From assembly GCA_017853235.1 (NCBI GenBank), contig JAFMJX010000004.1, forward strand, positions 1 to 23,757: a stretch of 23,757 bases of DNA, read 5' to 3'. The first letter of the stretch is position 1; each line of letters starts with the position of its first letter. The notes beneath the pieces were generated by a model that searched no databases, was not told the DNA's origin, and worked only from the letters and a program-made list of their open reading frames with translations. The DNA comes from Chitinophagaceae bacterium. Its GTDB lineage: Bacteria; Bacteroidota; Bacteroidia; Chitinophagales; Chitinophagaceae. Of the stretch, positions 15,746-23,757 are shown in pieces. The translations under genes and the position numbers were made by a program.

Positions 15746-16624
15746 TTAGTTTTCTACCATATCATACAGGTGATGAATCAAGCCATCTGCTAATCCAATT
15801 TTAGGGACATGAATTTCGTCAATATTGGCCCATTTACAAATGGCATTATAAATAGTAAGTGCTGGCACAATCACTTCGGCTCTGTCTTTTTTTATTGTAT
15901 ATTTTTTCATTCTTTCATCAATGCTAAGAGGATCCATTTCTTTGAAAATTTCTTTAAGTGTGTCGTAAGAAATAGATTTATTAGGCTTTGCTCCTAATAA
16001 TGAAAATATTTTATTGATGTTCCCCCCAGATCCAATTCCAATCATATTATCATACTTTTTGGAAAGATCTTTTAAGGTTTCTTTCATTTCTTCCCAAGTT
16101 TCATCTTTTACTTTGTTGGTTAATAAACGAACAGTGCCAATATTAAAAGAATGTTGTAAAACAACTTGAGATTTGTGGTATAAAGTGATTTCGGTGCTAC
16201 CACCGCCCACATCAATATAGAGGTAGCTTTTATCCTTGTCTAATAATTCTGCAATATGATTTTCGTAAATTATTTCAGCTTCTAAATCACCTGAAATAAT
16301 TTCAATTTCTATAGAAGTTTCCGATTTGATTTCTTTAATTATTTCTTTAGCATTTTCGGCATCCCTCATAGCACTTGTTGCACATGCCATATAATGCTCC
16401 ACTTCATATACTTTAAGTAAGTTATTAAATGCTTTTATGGTATTGATAAGCATTTTTTTCTTTTGACCACCAATATACCCTTTTTCAAATACATCAAAAC
16501 CTAAGCGAAGTGGTATCCTTAATAAATTTAATTTATTAAATTCAGTTTCTTTCCCTTTTTTCACAACCTCACAGATTAATAATCTGGCAGCATTACTTCC
16601 TATATCTATAGCGGCAAGTATCAA
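15746..16624 (-). CDS. ppx: Exopolyphosphatase (Ppx/GppA family, short form)
   Basis: A 292-residue Ppx/GppA phosphatase, which removes terminal phosphates from inorganic polyphosphate or converts pppGpp to ppGpp. The actin-like ATPase fold is clear: AAIDIGSNAARLL (4-16) is the first phosphate loop, CATSAMRDAEN (81-91) and SGDLEAE (111-117, catalytic Glu115 by alignment) follow, and YIDVGGGSTEI (136-146) is the second loop. At about 300 residues it is the short form, without the C-terminal helical/HD-like domains of the 513-residue E. coli Ppx. Its start lies 3 bases after the ppk1 stop, so it is cotranscribed with the kinase and exopolyphosphatase is the better call. Confidence 0.9.
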   Translation of the reverse strand: MILAAIDIGSNAARLLICEVVKKGKETEFNKLNLLRIPLRLGFDVFEKGYIGGQKKKMLINTIKAFNNLLKVYEVEHYMACATSAMRDAENAKEIIKEIKSETSIEIEIISGDLEAEIIYENHIAELLDKDKSYLYIDVGGGSTEITLYHKSQVVLQHSFNIGTVRLLTNKVKDETWEEMKETLKDLSKKYDNMIGIGSGGNINKIFSLLGAKPNKSISYDTLKEIFKEMDPLSIDERMKKYTIKKDRAEVIVPALTIYNAICKWANIDEIHVPKIGLADGLIHHLYDMVEN

Positions 16625-16627
16625 TTT

Positions 16628-18694
16628 TTAGTATTTTTTACCCATTAAATAATGATATGTAGCAACCTGAGATTTACAGGCTTTCTTACCTTCGGAAGGT
16701 ACATAATTATTATTTAATTTGGAGTCTAAAATTCTAGCTTTTTTATTATCCATTAATTGAATATTTAAAATATCAATCAATTCCTTTTTGATATTTTTAT
16801 CTAATATAGGAGTCGCTACCTCAATGCGGTGGTCTAAATTTCTAACCATCCAATCTGCACTTGAAATATACACTTTCTCATTTCCCTTATTATGAAATAT
16901 CATTACCCTCGCATGTTCTAAATATTCATCTACAATACTTATAGCGTTTATTTTACTTCCTAATTTTTCTTTGACATTTTTTAAAGTCAAAATACCTCGT
17001 ATAATTAGATTCACTTCAACTCCTTCTTTGACTGCCTTGTAAAGGTGGTCTAGTAAAATTTGGTCACTTAGAGAGTTTAATTTAATTGAGATTTTTCCAA
17101 TTTTACCTTGCTTTGCAAATTTGATCTCATTGTCTATAAGTTTTACAATGGAGCTTCGCATATTAGTAGGAGAAATGAGTAAGTTTCTTGATTTACTTAT
17201 TGGTTTAATTCCAGCGTGCCAATTTTCTAAATAAGTAAATACTTTATTAGCTTCAGTTAAAATAGTCCTTGATGATGTCAGTAAACAATGATCAGCATAT
17301 ATTTTTGCAGTTTTTTCGTTTAAATTACCAGTGCTTATAAAACCATATTGTATTATCTTTTTGTTTATCTTTTTTTGAATCACACAAAGTTTAGCGTGTA
17401 CTTTAATATTTGGAATACCTACAATTACATTCACGCCTTCTTCTTCCAAAACTGTTTTCCATTCTAAGTTAGCTTCTTCGTCAAACCTTGCTTTTAGTTC
17501 TAAAAATACAGTCACTTTTTTCCCATTTCTTGCAGCATTGATAAGTGCATTAATCACTTTGGAGTTACTTGCTAATCGATAAGCAGTTATTTTTATGGAA
17601 TACACCGTATCATCCATTGCAGCCTCTCTTAATAAATCAATTACAGGATCAAAACTGTGATAGGGGAAGTGCAGCATCACATCTTTTTTCAAAATAACTT
17701 CAGAAACCAATTGTTTCTTTTTAAATAAAGGGTGGGAAAATGGCCCTGGACGTTGATTTTTTTCGGTCAAGACATCAGGAAAATCCATAAAATGTCTAAA
17801 ATTATGTATGTGACCTCCCGGTATAATACTGCTTTTACTAGTTAATTGTAATTTTTTAATTAAGAATTCTAATAGTTCTGCATTCATCTCTTTATCATAA
17901 ACAAATCTTACAGGTTTGCCTTTTCTGCGACTTTTTATACCTTTAGAAATTTTATCTACATAGTTAATTCCTACTTCTTGTTCTATATCAATTTCTGCAT
18001 CTTTTGTTATTTTAAACACATTGGCTTCAAAGTGATTAAATTTAAAATGAGAGAAAATAATTGGTAAATTAAATTTGATGATATCTTCTAACAAAATGAT
18101 ATTTTGTTTGTTATTAGTACTTGGCAAAATGACAAAACGTCCAATGGATCTTGAAGGAATTTCAATAAGAGAAAACTTTTCTTGATAGGCATCTTTTTTG
18201 TTACGCATCACAATTGCTAAGTACAAACTTTTATCTCTTAAGTAGGGTAATTCGGGTAGATTTTCAATCATTAATGGAATAATGTAAGGCCGAACTACAT
18301 TGTCAAAATAGTCTCTTACAAATACTTTTTGAGCTAGAGTTAATTTTTTTTCATTGACTAGTATTACATTCCTCTTAATCAATTCTTTGTTGATATTATT
18401 CCATATTCTTGTAAATTCACTTTGTTGTTTTAAAACAATTGTTTGTATTTCTTCTAAAATTAAATGGGGAGAGTCTAAAATATCTATGTTGACTTTCTTT
18501 TTTTTGTCAATCACCTCTACCATTCTTTTTAATGTAGCTACTCTAACTCTAAAAAATTCATCTAAATTATTTGAAAATATTCCCAAAAATCGTATGCGGT
18601 CCTTTAAAGAAACGGTTGTATCATTTGCCTCTTGTAATACTCTTCCATTAAAACTTAACCAGCTGATATCTCGAGGAACATATTTGTACTTCAT
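16628..18694 (-). CDS. ppk1: Polyphosphate kinase 1
   Basis: PPK1 makes inorganic polyphosphate from ATP through a phosphohistidine intermediate. From the ATG at 18694 it has 688 residues, the usual length; a frame open to 18754 would add 20 residues with no family match before KYVPRDISWLSFNGRVLQEA, the typical start. The order is N domain (DRIRFLGIFSNNLDEFFRVRV), head domain, then two phospholipase D-like C domains. His433 in KVHAKLC is the expected autophosphorylated residue (E. coli His435), and His594 in YLEHARV matches E. coli His592. SSADWMVRNLDHRIEV is the signature near the C-terminus. It is first of a pair with ppx and divergent from the LpxH-like gene. Confidence 0.96.
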   Translation of the reverse strand: MKYKYVPRDISWLSFNGRVLQEANDTTVSLKDRIRFLGIFSNNLDEFFRVRVATLKRMVEVIDKKKKVNIDILDSPHLILEEIQTIVLKQQSEFTRIWNNINKELIKRNVILVNEKKLTLAQKVFVRDYFDNVVRPYIIPLMIENLPELPYLRDKSLYLAIVMRNKKDAYQEKFSLIEIPSRSIGRFVILPSTNNKQNIILLEDIIKFNLPIIFSHFKFNHFEANVFKITKDAEIDIEQEVGINYVDKISKGIKSRRKGKPVRFVYDKEMNAELLEFLIKKLQLTSKSSIIPGGHIHNFRHFMDFPDVLTEKNQRPGPFSHPLFKKKQLVSEVILKKDVMLHFPYHSFDPVIDLLREAAMDDTVYSIKITAYRLASNSKVINALINAARNGKKVTVFLELKARFDEEANLEWKTVLEEEGVNVIVGIPNIKVHAKLCVIQKKINKKIIQYGFISTGNLNEKTAKIYADHCLLTSSRTILTEANKVFTYLENWHAGIKPISKSRNLLISPTNMRSSIVKLIDNEIKFAKQGKIGKISIKLNSLSDQILLDHLYKAVKEGVEVNLIIRGILTLKNVKEKLGSKINAISIVDEYLEHARVMIFHNKGNEKVYISSADWMVRNLDHRIEVATPILDKNIKKELIDILNIQLMDNKKARILDSKLNNNYVPSEGKKACKSQVATYHYLMGKKY

Positions 18695-18830
18695 TTTCTT
18701 ATGTAATTGATTTGTAAAATTAAAGTTTCTAGAATTAAGTAATATTCCATTCATAATTTGATAACATTAAAGTAATATTTAGGAAATATTGTCTTTATAT
18801 GCTTGTACGTTATTTACATAAAATTCGAAC

Positions 18831-19676
18831 ATGGATAAAAGACCAATGGAAATATGTATTTTAAGTGATTTACATTTAGGTACATTTGGTTGTCAAGCAA
18901 AAGAAGTTCTAAATTATTTAAAAAGTATTCAGCCAAAAACGCTCATTTTAAACGGAGATATTATAGACATATGGCAGTTTAATAAACGTTATTTCCCAGC
19001 AAGCCATATGGCTGTAATAAAGCAAATATTCAGCATGGCAAGTAAGGATACAAAGGTAATCTATATCACTGGAAATCATGATGAAGCTTTACGTAAATAT
19101 GCCGATTTTGAAATGGGTAATATCCAATTAACAGATAAAATTGTATTTGAAATAAATGGCGAAAAAAACTGGGTATTTCATGGAGATGTTTTTGATAGAA
19201 CAACTAAAGGGAGTGCTAAATTATTAGCCAAACTTGGTGGTTATGGGTATGATTTATTAATCATGATTAATAGCTTTTTAAACTGGTGGATGAAAATGTT
19301 GGGTAAGGAAAAGATGAGTTTTAGCAAAAGCGTTAAAAATGGGGTCAAAAAAGCAGTTTCTTGGATCAATAATTTTGAACAAACAGCTGCTGAACTTGCC
19401 ATAGAAAATAATTATCAGTATGTAATTTGTGGCCATATTCATCAGCCACAACATCGTGTTTTTTCGAACGAAAAAGGATCTGTTACCTATTTGAATAGTG
19501 GGGATTGGATTGAAAATTTAACTTCCTTAGAGTATTATGACAAAGGCTGGAAATTGTATCATTATGATCCTAAAAATTTCGAACATTTTCCTGTGCCGAC
19601 TAAAAATAAAATTATTAATCTACAAGAAGAATTAAGTGTCATAACACATGAAGTAGCCTTTCAAGTTTCCATGTAA
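18831..19676 (+). CDS. LpxH-like metallophosphoesterase (UDP-2,3-diacylglucosamine diphosphatase family)
   Basis: A 281-residue calcineurin-like phosphoesterase with the LpxH-type signature: SDLHLGTFG (Asp13, His15), NGDIIDIW (Asp43), TGNHDEALRKY (Asn82, His83), VFHGDVFD (His117) and CGHIHQPQ (201-204). The segment 128-160 is a hydrophobic helical insert (LLAKLGGYGYDLLIMINSFLNWWMKMLG), like the lipid-binding cap of LpxH-type enzymes, so an amphipathic lipid substrate at the inner membrane is likely. Whether it is the lipid A enzyme or one of its paralogues cannot be decided here. The next gene overlaps its stop by one base (TAATG), so the two are translationally coupled. Confidence 0.83.
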   Translation: MDKRPMEICILSDLHLGTFGCQAKEVLNYLKSIQPKTLILNGDIIDIWQFNKRYFPASHMAVIKQIFSMASKDTKVIYITGNHDEALRKYADFEMGNIQLTDKIVFEINGEKNWVFHGDVFDRTTKGSAKLLAKLGGYGYDLLIMINSFLNWWMKMLGKEKMSFSKSVKNGVKKAVSWINNFEQTAAELAIENNYQYVICGHIHQPQHRVFSNEKGSVTYLNSGDWIENLTSLEYYDKGWKLYHYDPKNFEHFPVPTKNKIINLQEELSVITHEVAFQVSM

Positions 19677-20665
19677 TGAAAATATTTTACGCCATACAAG
19701 GTACAGGTAATGGCCATATAAGCAGGGCAGTACAATTATATCCTTATTTAAAAAAATATGGAGAGGTTGACTTTTTTTTAAGTGGATCCAATGCACAATT
19801 GAATGTTGACATTCCTATTAAATTCAAAAGCAAAGGGGTAAGCCTTTTTTATAAGCCTACTGGGGGTTTGGATTATAAAAAAATTTCAAAATCACTCTCG
19901 TTCAAAGTATTACAAGAAGCCAAAGACTTGCCATTGGATAACTATGATTTGATTATAAATGATTTTGAATTTATTACTTCACTTTCCTGTTCGTTAAAGA
20001 AGAAAAAAAGTATTCAATTTGGCCATCAAGCTAGCTTTCAAAGTAAACTCACTCCAAGAGCAAAAGTGTTTAGCCCTATTGGCAATTTAGTCTTAGAGAA
20101 GATGGTCAAAAGCACTGACTATATGGGGTTGCATTTTTCATCTTATGATAAAAATATTTATAATCCTATTATTAAGGATGAAATCATACAGGCAAATCCA
20201 ATAGATGAAGGACATATCACTGTATATTTACCACAATATGCCATTCCTTTTTTAACACCTTTTTTACATCAACAAAAAGGAACTCATTTTGAAGTTTTTA
20301 CAAAGGAAGTTACTCAAATAACCAATTCAAAAAATGTAACATTTTTCCCTATACATAATCAAGTATTTACAAGTAGTTTAATTAGGTGTCATGGAATCAT
20401 TACTGCCGGCGGTTTTGAAACTCCAGCTGAAGCTATGTATTTAAATAAAAAAATTATAAGTATTCCAATCTTACATCATTATGAACAGGCTTGTAATGCG
20501 GAAGCAATGCGTGCAATGGGGGTGATGGTTTTAAAAAAATTAGATAACGAATTTTCGAAACAATTTACTACATGGTTAAACGAAACAAATAAAATTCAAT
20601 TTCAATTAACTCATCATACCAAAAGTATTGTTGAAGATCTCATTTCAAAAGCGCCGTATAATTAG
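19676..20665 (+). CDS. MJ1255/MurG-like glycosyltransferase
   Basis: A 329-residue GT-B-type glycosyltransferase of the MJ1255-like group. GTGNGHISRA at 9-18 is the N-terminal glycine-rich loop like the one in MurG. TAGGFETPAEAMYLNKKIISIPILHHYEQACNAEAM (243-277) is the donor-binding region, with Gly-Gly-Phe-Glu in the place where nucleotide-sugar ribose is held. No membrane segment is seen, so it would act on the cytoplasmic face. It overlaps the LpxH-like gene by one base, which suggests a shared lipid or glycolipid pathway, with donor and acceptor unknown. Confidence 0.82.
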   Translation: MKIFYAIQGTGNGHISRAVQLYPYLKKYGEVDFFLSGSNAQLNVDIPIKFKSKGVSLFYKPTGGLDYKKISKSLSFKVLQEAKDLPLDNYDLIINDFEFITSLSCSLKKKKSIQFGHQASFQSKLTPRAKVFSPIGNLVLEKMVKSTDYMGLHFSSYDKNIYNPIIKDEIIQANPIDEGHITVYLPQYAIPFLTPFLHQQKGTHFEVFTKEVTQITNSKNVTFFPIHNQVFTSSLIRCHGIITAGGFETPAEAMYLNKKIISIPILHHYEQACNAEAMRAMGVMVLKKLDNEFSKQFTTWLNETNKIQFQLTHHTKSIVEDLISKAPYN

Positions 20666-20702
20666 TGGCAGCAAATATTAATTTAAATTTAAAATTATTA
20701 CA

Positions 20703-21050
20703 ATGTATTTATTAGTCAATCAAAAAAATGAAACAGTTGCCTATGTGCAAAATATGATGATTTTGGATGATACTCAAGAACATGTAATTGGAATTTTGAT
20801 TGGTGATTGCTTTTTTGGGAAAAAAGACCACAAACTAATAGGAAAAATATTTAATCAAACTGCTTATTTAGTAAACGGTGAAATAGTCGCCAAATTAGTA
20901 TTGAATAAAGATTATAAAAGTTCAAATATTAAAAAAAGTTTAATGACAGAAGCGTGGGATATTTTAATGAATGTGAATGAACATACTTCTACTTGGATCA
21001 AGGAATCTAAAAAATGGAGTAAGTTAAGTTTGACAGATCTTTTGAAATGA
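20703..21050 (+). CDS. Unrecognised 115-residue protein, possibly a small beta-repeat fold
   Basis: I do not recognise this protein with certainty. The first 70 residues are a series of short beta strands with recurring 'VAYV', 'VIGILIGD', 'LIGKIF' and 'NGEIVAKL' units, which resembles the four-fold 'beta-flower' type of small protein where 'G..VAYI.dd' units repeat. The rest (about 71-115) is helical, basic and ends in DLLK. There is no signal peptide or cysteine cluster (one Cys at 36). It follows the glycosyltransferase by 37 bases on the same strand and may be part of that operon. It reads as a genuine gene because it fills the gap without overlap and has the same base usage as its neighbours. 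Confidence 0.6.
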   Translation: MYLLVNQKNETVAYVQNMMILDDTQEHVIGILIGDCFFGKKDHKLIGKIFNQTAYLVNGEIVAKLVLNKDYKSSNIKKSLMTEAWDILMNVNEHTSTWIKESKKWSKLSLTDLLK

Positions 21051-21060
21051 AATATATTTG
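21029..21060 (+). promoter_or_regulatory. Bacteroidota-type promoter abutting a start codon
   Basis: TTTG at 21029-21032, a 20-base spacer, then TATATTTG at 21053-21060 is a full match to the Bacteroidota -33/-7 pattern. The -33 part lies inside the end of the upstream gene. The -7 box ends 3 bases before the ATG at 21064, so transcription would start at or within the start codon. Confidence 0.5.
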
Positions 21061-21063
21061 TAT

Positions 21064-21411
21064 ATGCAAGGTTCAAACCAAAAAAAAATCCTTTTCATTT
21101 TTATCATATTCATAACTATTACTCATTTATATTGTACTAGTAAGTCAGTAGATAGTAGTTCTAACACATGCGATCCTACAATAAGTTTTAGTAAAACTAT
21201 AAAGCCTATATTAGATGCCAATTGTAATATGACTGGTTGTCATGACGATCAGGTGATTACAGCCTTAAAAGATTATCAAACAGTACATGATGGAGCTGCT
21301 CAAATTAAATTGTCAATAGTTACAGGAAAAATGCCCAAAAATAGAACCATCACCACATCCGAAAAAAATGCAATTTTTTGTTGGATTGATAATGGTGCTA
21401 AAAATAATTAA
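21064..21411 (+). CDS. Small exported cytochrome c-like protein with a CX4CH motif
   Basis: From the ATG at 21064 the product has 115 residues; a TTG at 21058 would add two. Residues 5-25 are a signal sequence or N-terminal anchor (KKILFIFIIFITITHLYC); the Cys after it could be lipidated, but LYC is a poor lipobox. The mature part has SKTIKPILDANCNMTGCHDD, the pattern found in small Bacteroidota cytochrome-like lipoproteins, with C-X4-C-H in place of the standard CXXCH, then KMPKNRTITTSEKNAIFCWIDNGAKNN, where Met is a possible sixth ligand and the last helix is like the final helix of cytochrome c. It may bind haem through an unusual site. The stop codon overlaps the convergent dehydratase stop by two bases. 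Confidence 0.7.
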   Translation: MQGSNQKKILFIFIIFITITHLYCTSKSVDSSSNTCDPTISFSKTIKPILDANCNMTGCHDDQVITALKDYQTVHDGAAQIKLSIVTGKMPKNRTITTSEKNAIFCWIDNGAKNN

Positions 21412-22364
21412 ACTCCCGGGAACCATTCAGAAAACTTGGTTAAGTCTACATTTCCTCCTGATAATATAATACCCACTTTTTTTCCTTTAAATAATTCTTT
21501 GTTTCGAAGCGCTGCAGCAAATGGAACTACACAGCTTGGTTCTACAATAATTTTCATTCTTTCGTAAATCAATCTTAGTGCAGCTTTTATTTCTTCTTCT
21601 GATACCAGTAAGATATCGGTGACATGTTGTTTAATAATCCCTAAAGTTTGTTCACTTAAAGTAGTCATTAATCCGTCCGCAATTGTATTTATAAATGGCG
21701 CTTTTTCAACTTTACCCGATTTAAAACTAAGTATAGCGTCTGCTGCACCTTCTGGTTCTCCAGCATACACTTTTAAACTGGGTTTCATATAGTGAGCCCC
21801 TAGGCTTGTTCCAGATAATAATCCGCCACCACCTACTGGAGTAATTACAAAGTCAAGAGAAGGTATCTCTTCTATAAATTCCTTGATACAAGTGGCTTGA
21901 CCAGTAATAACACGATAATCGTCATATGGATGTATGAATTCGGCACCAGTTTCAGAAACTACTTTTTGTAATGCTTCTTCTCTAGCTGCTTGATTGGGTT
22001 CACACATGATCACTGTTGCACCATAACCTTTAACAGCATTGACTTTCACTTGAGGGGATGTTTTTGGCATTACGATATATGCTTTTATACCCAATGTTTT
22101 GGCTGCGAAAGCCAATGCTTGTGCATGATTGCCCGAGGAGTGTGTTGCAATACCATTTTTAAGTTGTTCAGCGCTTAAACTTAAGCTGGCATTCATTCCC
22201 CCTCTTATTTTAAAAGCTCCAATTTTTTGAAAATTCTCGCATTTAAAGTAAAAATCAATCCCCGAAAGTTCATTGATACTTTGACAAGTTAGTACCGGAG
22301 TTTTATGTATATACGGCTGAATACGATTCGCAGCATCTAATATATTTTGAAGTGTAATTTCCAT
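21408..22364 (-). CDS. PLP-dependent threonine/serine dehydratase (TdcB or serine-racemase-like)
   Basis: A fold-type II PLP enzyme of 318 residues. AFKIRGG (50-56) holds the Schiff-base Lys52, SSGNHAQA (75-82) binds the cofactor carboxylate or phosphate side, PVGGGGLLSG is the phosphate-binding glycine loop, and LSGGNVD is the C-terminal cofactor block. There is no C-terminal ACT domain, so it is not the isoleucine-inhibited biosynthetic IlvA; the short catabolic threonine dehydratase (TdcB), serine racemase and threo-3-hydroxyaspartate dehydratase are the candidates, and the sequence does not separate them. It probably makes 2-oxobutanoate or pyruvate plus ammonia in the cytoplasm. It is transcribed alone. 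Confidence 0.88.
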   Translation of the reverse strand: MEITLQNILDAANRIQPYIHKTPVLTCQSINELSGIDFYFKCENFQKIGAFKIRGGMNASLSLSAEQLKNGIATHSSGNHAQALAFAAKTLGIKAYIVMPKTSPQVKVNAVKGYGATVIMCEPNQAAREEALQKVVSETGAEFIHPYDDYRVITGQATCIKEFIEEIPSLDFVITPVGGGGLLSGTSLGAHYMKPSLKVYAGEPEGAADAILSFKSGKVEKAPFINTIADGLMTTLSEQTLGIIKQHVTDILLVSEEEIKAALRLIYERMKIIVEPSCVVPFAAALRNKELFKGKKVGIILSGGNVDLTKFSEWFPGV

Positions 22365-22407
22365 AGTTAAATTTATACAATATTAGTTTGTTTGCAAAAT
22401 CGGGTCA

Positions 22408-22415
22408 CAAACTTA
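22408..22415 (-). promoter_or_regulatory. Putative -7 box of the dehydratase gene
   Basis: The minus strand reads TAAGTTTG here, an exact TAnnTTTG match, 43 bases before the dehydratase start. No clear TTTG -33 element is found upstream of it. Confidence 0.35.
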
Positions 22416-22515
22416 AATTATTACATTTTGCCTTGAATAGAAGCAATAATTTTCATAGTTTTAATAGGTTATGTAAGAAGGGGGGCGTTATAAGTTTTTT
22501 AATAAAATCATAAAA

Positions 22516-23757
22516 ATGTATTTATTAGGGTTAGATATAGGAACATCTTCGATCAAAGCATCAGTGGTTGAGATTGCCACTTCTCAATGTGTTGCATCTA
22601 CTCAATTTCCTGATTCAGAAACTCCTATAATTTCATTGCAGACAGGTTGGGCAGAACAATCTCCTAATACATGGTGGGATCATGTACAAGCAGCTATTTT
22701 AAAATTGAATGCAACTAAAAAATATGATCCTCAACAAATTCAAGCTATAGGTATTTCTTACCAAATGCATGGATTGGTTTTAGTAGACAAAAATCAAGAA
22801 GTATTAAGAGATAGTATTATTTGGTGTGATAGCAGATCGGTAGAATTAGGGAACGAGGCATTCCAACAAATAGGTCCCGAAAAATGTTTAAGTCATTTAT
22901 TAAATTCTCCAGGAAATTTTACTGCATCTAAATTAGCTTGGGTTAAAAAAAATGAACCTGAAATTTATCATAAAATTGATAAAATGATGTTACCTGGTGA
23001 TTTTATTTCAATGAAATTTACTGGGAATATTACTACAAGTATTTCGTCCTTATCAGAAGGTATATTTTGGGATTTCAAAAAAAATGAAATGTCAAATGAT
23101 GTGATTCAACATTTTGGCTTTAATCAATCTCATTTTCCAATCATTCAAGAGGTGTTTAGCAATCATGGAAATTTACTTTCGACGGTGGCTAATGCTTTAT
23201 CTCTCAAAGCTGGTATTCCGATAACGTATAAGGCAGGGGATCAACCTAATAATGCATTGTCATTGAATGTATTTGAGCCAGGAGAAGTGGCTGCTACTGC
23301 CGGAACTTCGGGAGTGATTTATGGAGTGACAGATAAAGTCACTTATGATGCACAATCAAGGGTGAATAGTTTTGCTCACGTGAATCATACACAAAATTCA
23401 AATCGATTAGGCGTTTTATTATGCATCAATGGTACGGGGATATTAAATAGTTGGGTAAAAAATAAAGTTGGAGTAGGAAGCTCATATTCACAAATGAATC
23501 AAGAAGCTGGGGTAATACAGATTGGCAGTGAAGGATTACAAATATTTCCTTTTGGAAATGGAGCTGAAAGAATATTTAACAACAAAGTGATAGGTGCTCA
23601 ATTTTCTAAGATAGATTTAAATAAACATACCAATGCTCATATATTTAGAGCCGCACAAGAAGGGATTGCTTTTACTTTTAGATATGGGTTAGATATTATG
23701 AGAAGTAATGGCATGCAACCTAAAATTATTAGAGCAGGCCATGCAAATATGTTTTTA
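22516..23757 (+). CDS. xylB: Xylulokinase, FGGY carbohydrate kinase family (3' end cut by window)
   Basis: An open frame from the ATG at 22516 runs through the window end, giving 414 codons of an expected 480-500. LGLDIGTSSIKASVVE (4-19) is the N-terminal ATP-phosphate loop of the FGGY family, GWAEQSPNTWWDHV is the typical next block, and ISYQMHGLVLVD followed by IIWCDSRS matches the sugar-contact MHG region and W.D.R block of xylulokinase. KAGDQPNNALSLN carries the catalytic Asp, and ATAGTSGVIYG and CINGTGILNSW are later blocks. It would phosphorylate D-xylulose to enter the pentose phosphate pathway. A related sugar is possible. No xylA or transporter gene is in view; they could follow beyond the edge. 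Confidence 0.88.
   Translation, partial: MYLLGLDIGTSSIKASVVEIATSQCVASTQFPDSETPIISLQTGWAEQSPNTWWDHVQAAILKLNATKKYDPQQIQAIGISYQMHGLVLVDKNQEVLRDSIIWCDSRSVELGNEAFQQIGPEKCLSHLLNSPGNFTASKLAWVKKNEPEIYHKIDKMMLPGDFISMKFTGNITTSISSLSEGIFWDFKKNEMSNDVIQHFGFNQSHFPIIQEVFSNHGNLLSTVANALSLKAGIPITYKAGDQPNNALSLNVFEPGEVAATAGTSGVIYGVTDKVTYDAQSRVNSFAHVNHTQNSNRLGVLLCINGTGILNSWVKNKVGVGSSYSQMNQEAGVIQIGSEGLQIFPFGNGAERIFNNKVIGAQFSKIDLNKHTNAHIFRAAQEGIAFTFRYGLDIMRSNGMQPKIIRAGHANMFL

Noticed and set aside
1..23757. CRISPR array, insertion sequence, prophage, integron or RNA gene
   Set aside because: I saw no regularly spaced repeats, transposase or integrase motifs, attachment-type direct repeats, or tRNA/rRNA-like sequence; gaps between genes are short.

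Overview
The window looks like ordinary chromosome from a low-GC member of the Bacteroidota, probably close to the Chitinophagaceae. This is inferred from the AT-rich DNA, the weak or missing Shine-Dalgarno sequences, several promoter-like boxes of the Bacteroidota form (TTTG about 20 nt before TAnnTTTG), and the gene families: FISUMP lipoprotein, YncE-phosphoesterase fusion, sorbosone-dehydrogenase/cytochrome c fusion and VF530. I saw no rRNA, tRNA, insertion sequence, phage gene or CRISPR array. No gene-free stretch exceeds about 180 bases.

Left part (1-8302): a molybdenum hydroxylase large subunit (PaoC-like) and a thioredoxin-type arsenate reductase; a divergent exported bicupin; an operon of an exported beta-propeller/phosphoesterase fusion and an arginase; a convergent exported esterase; and a DUF1801 protein. 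Middle part (8351-13957): a minus-strand pair of FISUMP lipoprotein and sugar dehydrogenase-cytochrome c fusion; a CDGSH iron-sulfur protein; a rhodanese; a Tat-exported metallophosphoesterase; a VF530-HD pair; and a divergent RluE-type pseudouridine synthase.

Right part (14079-23757): an exported ADP-ribosylglycohydrolase-fold protein with an extra C-terminal beta domain; the polyphosphate pair ppk1-ppx on the minus strand; a divergent four-gene run (LpxH-like phosphoesterase, MJ1255-like glycosyltransferase, an unrecognised 115-residue protein, and a small exported CX4CH cytochrome-like protein); a threonine/serine dehydratase; and a xylulokinase cut off by the window end.

The coding strand switches after nearly every one or two genes, so most transcription units are short. 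The clearest functional unit is ppk1-ppx (polyphosphate synthesis and breakdown). The LpxH-like/glycosyltransferase pair suggests envelope lipid or glycan work. Many products are exported (bicupin, phosphoesterase fusion, esterase, dehydrogenase-cytochrome, FISUMP protein, Tat phosphoesterase, ARH-fold protein, small cytochrome). I do not see a clear novel defence or mobile system. The most unusual items are the exported ARH-fold protein, the phosphoesterase fusion with a hairpin directly before its start codon, and the CX4CH protein with a promoter abutting its start.
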